Positions 6,515-8,889 of a DNA stretch of 8,889 bases are shown here, piece after piece; position 1 is the first letter of the stretch; each line of letters opens with the position of its first letter. Under the pieces are notes generated by a model, which saw nothing but the letters and a program-made list of their open reading frames with translations, had not been told where the DNA came from and made no database searches. Position numbers and translations under genes: made by a program. The stretch is from the NCBI GenBank assembly GCA_964446285.1, contig CAYUNT010000186.1:1-8889 (forward strand), in the 5' to 3' direction. The stretch comes from CAYUNT01 sp964446285. GTDB taxonomy: Bacteria > Sumerlaeota > Sumerlaeia > SLMS01 > CAYUNT01.

Positions 6515-7570
6515 ATGCCTGCTACTCGTTCCAAATCCGCATCCCGTTCCGTTCCCGCATCCGCTCCCGCGCCTGTTCCCGTTCGAGCACCCGCCGCGGC
6601 CGACGGGCAGGACGCCCTGGCAAAAATGCCGCTCGTCCCGGTGAGCGGATTCAACCACCGCCACCTGCTCGATCTCGAATCGCTTTCGCGGGGCGACATT
6701 GAGCGCATCCTGCACGACGCGGCGGGATTCAAGGAGCTCTTCACGCGCACGATCAAGAAACTGCCGACGCTGCGCGGAAAGACTGTTGTGAACTTGTTTT
6801 TCGAGAACTCGACGCGCACGCGAACGAGTTTTGAACTGGCGGCCAAGCGCCTGAGCGCCGACGTAATCAATTTCAACGTATCGACGTCGAGCGTTGCCAA
6901 GGGCGAAACGCTGCTCGATACGGCGAAGACGATCCGCGCGCTCGGGGCGGACATCATCGTCATGCGGAATTCCTCGGCGGGAACTCCGCATCTGCTGGCA
7001 AGCCGCCTGCCGGATGTGGCGGTGATCAACGCGGGCGATGGCTGCCACGAACACCCGACGCAGGGTCTTCTCGACCTCTTTACAATGAAGGAAAAGAAGG
7101 GGCGCATCGAGGGGCTGCAAGTGGCGATCCTTGGCGACATCCGGCATTCGCGAGTGGCGCGCTCGAACATCTGGGGGTTGACGAAACTCGGCGCGAAGGT
7201 GCGCGTCGTGGGGCCGCCGACGCTGATCCCGCGCGGAATTGAAAAATTGGGCGTTGAGGTGAATTATGATCTGCGGGCTGGATTGCGCGGTGTGGATGTC
7301 ATCAACATTCTGCGCATTCAGCGTGAACGAATGGCGCAAAATCTTTTCCCGTCGATCCGCGAATACAACGTTCTCTACGGCCTGACGCCCGAGCGCCTGG
7401 CCTGGGCAAAACCGGATGTGCTCGTCATGCATCCTGGGCCGATCAATCGCGGAATCGAAATTGACCAGGCGGTGGCGGATGGGCCGCATTCCGTCATCGA
7501 GGAACAGGTGACAAACGGCGTCGCGGTGCGCATGGCCGTGCTGTATCTGCTCGCGGCAGGCGGGCAATAA
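6515..7570 (+). CDS. pyrB: Aspartate carbamoyltransferase catalytic subunit PyrB, N-terminally extended
   Basis: PyrB joins carbamoyl phosphate and aspartate to give N-carbamoyl-aspartate. Active-site matches to the Escherichia coli chain are all present: STRTRTSFE (99-107), Ser125 and Lys129 in the STSSVAKGETLLDT loop, Arg151 in VMRNSSAG, His180 and Gln183 in GDGCHEHPTQ, Arg213 in LGDIRHSRVARSN, Arg267 and Gln269 in RIQRERM, and MHPGPINRG (305-313). The family core begins near residue 47 (NHRHLLDLESLSR), so residues 1-45 are an additional tail rich in Ala, Pro, Ser, Val and Arg. The total of 351 is longer than the usual 305-315. The ATG at 6626 (Met38) would give a normal length but lacks a ribosome site. 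No pyrI regulatory-chain gene is seen. Confidence 0.96.
   Translation: MPATRSKSASRSVPASAPAPVPVRAPAAADGQDALAKMPLVPVSGFNHRHLLDLESLSRGDIERILHDAAGFKELFTRTIKKLPTLRGKTVVNLFFENSTRTRTSFELAAKRLSADVINFNVSTSSVAKGETLLDTAKTIRALGADIIVMRNSSAGTPHLLASRLPDVAVINAGDGCHEHPTQGLLDLFTMKEKKGRIEGLQVAILGDIRHSRVARSNIWGLTKLGAKVRVVGPPTLIPRGIEKLGVEVNYDLRAGLRGVDVINILRIQRERMAQNLFPSIREYNVLYGLTPERLAWAKPDVLVMHPGPINRGIEIDQAVADGPHSVIEEQVTNGVAVRMAVLYLLAAGGQ
6527..6586 (+). repeat. Hexamer-period tandem repeat inside pyrB
   Basis: In steps of six from 6527 the bases read CGTTCC, AAATCC, GCATCC, CGTTCC, GTTCCC, GCATCC, GCTCCC, GCGCCT, GTTCCC and GTTCGA. Pyrimidines TCC recur at fixed places in each unit. It encodes residues 5-24 of PyrB, alternating small or basic residues with Ser and Pro. 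This looks like expansion of a short repeat at the 5' end of the gene. Confidence 0.7.
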
Positions 7571-7645
7571 AGCGCAGGTGGATAACGGCGCGCGAAAACA
7601 AGGTGGAAGGCACAATAATCGAGTCCACAAGCGGAGATTCTATTC

Positions 7646-8889
7646 ATGAACAAAGTTCTGATTCGCGGCGGGCGGGTTCTCGATCCGGGATGGGGCAAGG
7701 ACGAAGTAGCGGACGTTTTGATTGAAGACGGCGCAATTCAGGCGGTGCGCGCGAAGATCAAGCCGGAGCGCGGCGTGGAAGTGATCGAGGCAAAGGGTCT
7801 CGTTGTATGCCCTGGATTCATTGATATTCACACGCATTTGCGCGAACCGGGACGTGAGGACAAGGAAACGATCGCCTCGGGAACGCGGGCAGCGGCGGCG
7901 GGCGGATTCACGACGATTTGCGCGATGCCAAACACCGATCCCGTGATCGACTCGGCGGCGGGAGTGAATCATGTGCTGGCTGTGGCGGCGCGCGATGGCG
8001 TGGTGAGTGTGCTGCCAATTGCGGCAATCACCGCCGGGCAAAAAGGCGAATCTATCACGGAATTCGGCGATCTGACCAAGGCGGGCGCCGTCGGGTTCAG
8101 CGACGACGGGCACACGGTGGCCGATGCGGGAATCATGAGGCGGGCGCTGGAATATACGAAAATGCTAAATCGCCCGGTGATGGACCACGCGGAAATTCCC
8201 AGCCTGGTTGGCGGCGGAGTGATTCACGAAGGCGACGTATCGGCGCGGCTCGGGCTGAGCGCGATTCCGGCGGCGGCGGAAACCTGCTGCGTGGCGCGCG
8301 ACCTGGAACTGGCAGCGGAAACGGGCGGACATGTTCATATTTGCCACGTTTCGACGGCGCGTTCGTGCGAACTGATCGCGGAGGCGCGGCGGCGAGGCGT
8401 GCGCGTAACGGCTGAGGTTACGCCGCATCATCTGACGCTCACGGAAGAAGCCGTGCTCGGATTCAATACGCTGGCGCGGGTTTCGCCGCCGTTGCGGAGC
8501 GCCGCTGACCGCGATGCGCTGCGGCGGGCGCTTCGCGAGGGCGTGATTGATTGCGTGGCGACGGATCATGCGCCTCACACGGAAATGGAAAAAGACCAGC
8601 CGTTTGACCAGGCGCCGCCAGGGATGATCGGTCTCGATTTTGCCTTCGCGCTGCTTTACACGGAACTGGTTTTATCGGGCGAAATCGAACTGGCAACGTT
8701 GATTGAGCGCATGACGTCGGGTCCGGCGCGCGTGATCGGGGCTGAGCGCGGCACGTTGCGGCCTGGAGCGCGCGCGGACTTGGCAATCCTGGATTTGAAG
8801 TCCGAAACACGGGTTTCGCGCGAGACGGTCCATTCCAAATCCTGCAATACTCCATACCTTGGGCGGACGCTCCGCGGCGCAGTGGCGCA
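7646..8889 (+). CDS. pyrC: Dihydroorotase PyrC, type I, 3' end cut by window edge
   Basis: PyrC cyclises carbamoyl aspartate to dihydroorotate, the step after PyrB. The visible 414 residues are open to the right edge; the family is usually 420-430 long, so only a short C-terminus is missing. Metal ligands are in place: His62 and His64 in DIHTHLREPG, Asp153 in FSDDG (the Asp that bridges the metals in type I enzymes where others use a carboxylated Lys), His181 in MDHAEI, His234 in HICHVST, and the catalytic Asp307 in ATDHAPH. Further family signatures are AMPNTDPV (93-100), TPHHLTLTEE (259-268) and NTPYLGRTLRG (401-411). GGAG (7633-7636) stands 9 nt before the ATG. It is 75 nt after pyrB with no terminator between, so the two are probably co-transcribed. 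Confidence 0.95.
   Translation, partial: MNKVLIRGGRVLDPGWGKDEVADVLIEDGAIQAVRAKIKPERGVEVIEAKGLVVCPGFIDIHTHLREPGREDKETIASGTRAAAAGGFTTICAMPNTDPVIDSAAGVNHVLAVAARDGVVSVLPIAAITAGQKGESITEFGDLTKAGAVGFSDDGHTVADAGIMRRALEYTKMLNRPVMDHAEIPSLVGGGVIHEGDVSARLGLSAIPAAAETCCVARDLELAAETGGHVHICHVSTARSCELIAEARRRGVRVTAEVTPHHLTLTEEAVLGFNTLARVSPPLRSAADRDALRRALREGVIDCVATDHAPHTEMEKDQPFDQAPPGMIGLDFAFALLYTELVLSGEIELATLIERMTSGPARVIGAERGTLRPGARADLAILDLKSETRVSRETVHSKSCNTPYLGRTLRGAVA

Noticed and set aside
6383..7630. 415-residue antisense frame opposite pyrB
   Set aside because: The product is Arg and His-rich, ends in a Gly-Asn-rich stretch that is the complement of the pyrB hexamer repeat, and shows no family motif.
7571..7645. 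pyrB-pyrC gap as a terminator or attenuator
   Set aside because: Only a 5-bp GTGGA / TCCAC pairing with a 16-nt loop and a doubled AGGTGGA were found; there is no T-run and no PyrR-site match.

Overview
The window is a dense block of same-strand bacterial genes for de novo nucleotide synthesis. Seven genes were recognised: purQ, purL, purF, purM, pyrR, pyrB and a pyrC that runs off the right edge. The coding part is GC-rich, while the first 233 bases are clearly richer in A and T. The purine enzymes are the Bacillus-like set: a small separate PurL, a separate PurQ and a PurF with an N-terminal propeptide and four iron-sulphur cysteines. PyrR is the PRPP-binding regulator type, and PyrC is the type I enzyme with an Asp metal bridge. 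The organism is a bacterium outside the Escherichia-like proteobacteria. Gene content, GC-rich coding and short degenerate repeats between genes fit an uncultured, deep-branching lineage (Sumerlaeota or Hydrogenedentota are guesses), but the phylum cannot be fixed from sequence reading alone.

Layout. Bases 1-233 hold no recognisable gene. They contain two arms of an octamer repeat in opposite orientation (21-60 and 169-202), a four-unit 9-nt tandem repeat (130-165), and a possible promoter whose -10 box lies at the end of that repeat. The purine genes follow with almost no gaps: purQ and purL overlap by 4 nt (ATGA), the purF ribosome binding site begins on the last base of the purL stop, and purF and purM overlap by 11 nt. 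A 134-nt purine-rich spacer with short repeats (5806-5939) separates purM from pyrR. The pyrimidine genes then follow with gaps of 23 nt (pyrR-pyrB) and 75 nt (pyrB-pyrC). No convincing intrinsic terminator was seen anywhere, so one long transcript is possible.

Function. PurF makes phosphoribosylamine from PRPP and glutamine. PurL, PurQ and presumably a PurS not seen here convert FGAR to FGAM, and PurM closes the imidazole ring to give AIR. PyrB makes carbamoyl aspartate and PyrC cyclises it to dihydroorotate. PyrR probably senses uridine nucleotides and controls the pyr part by binding mRNA. All catalytic motifs checked are intact. I did not find an undescribed system. The less ordinary items are the intergenic short-period repeats, the low-complexity N-terminal extension of PyrB encoded by a hexamer repeat, and the fusion of pur and pyr genes into one array.
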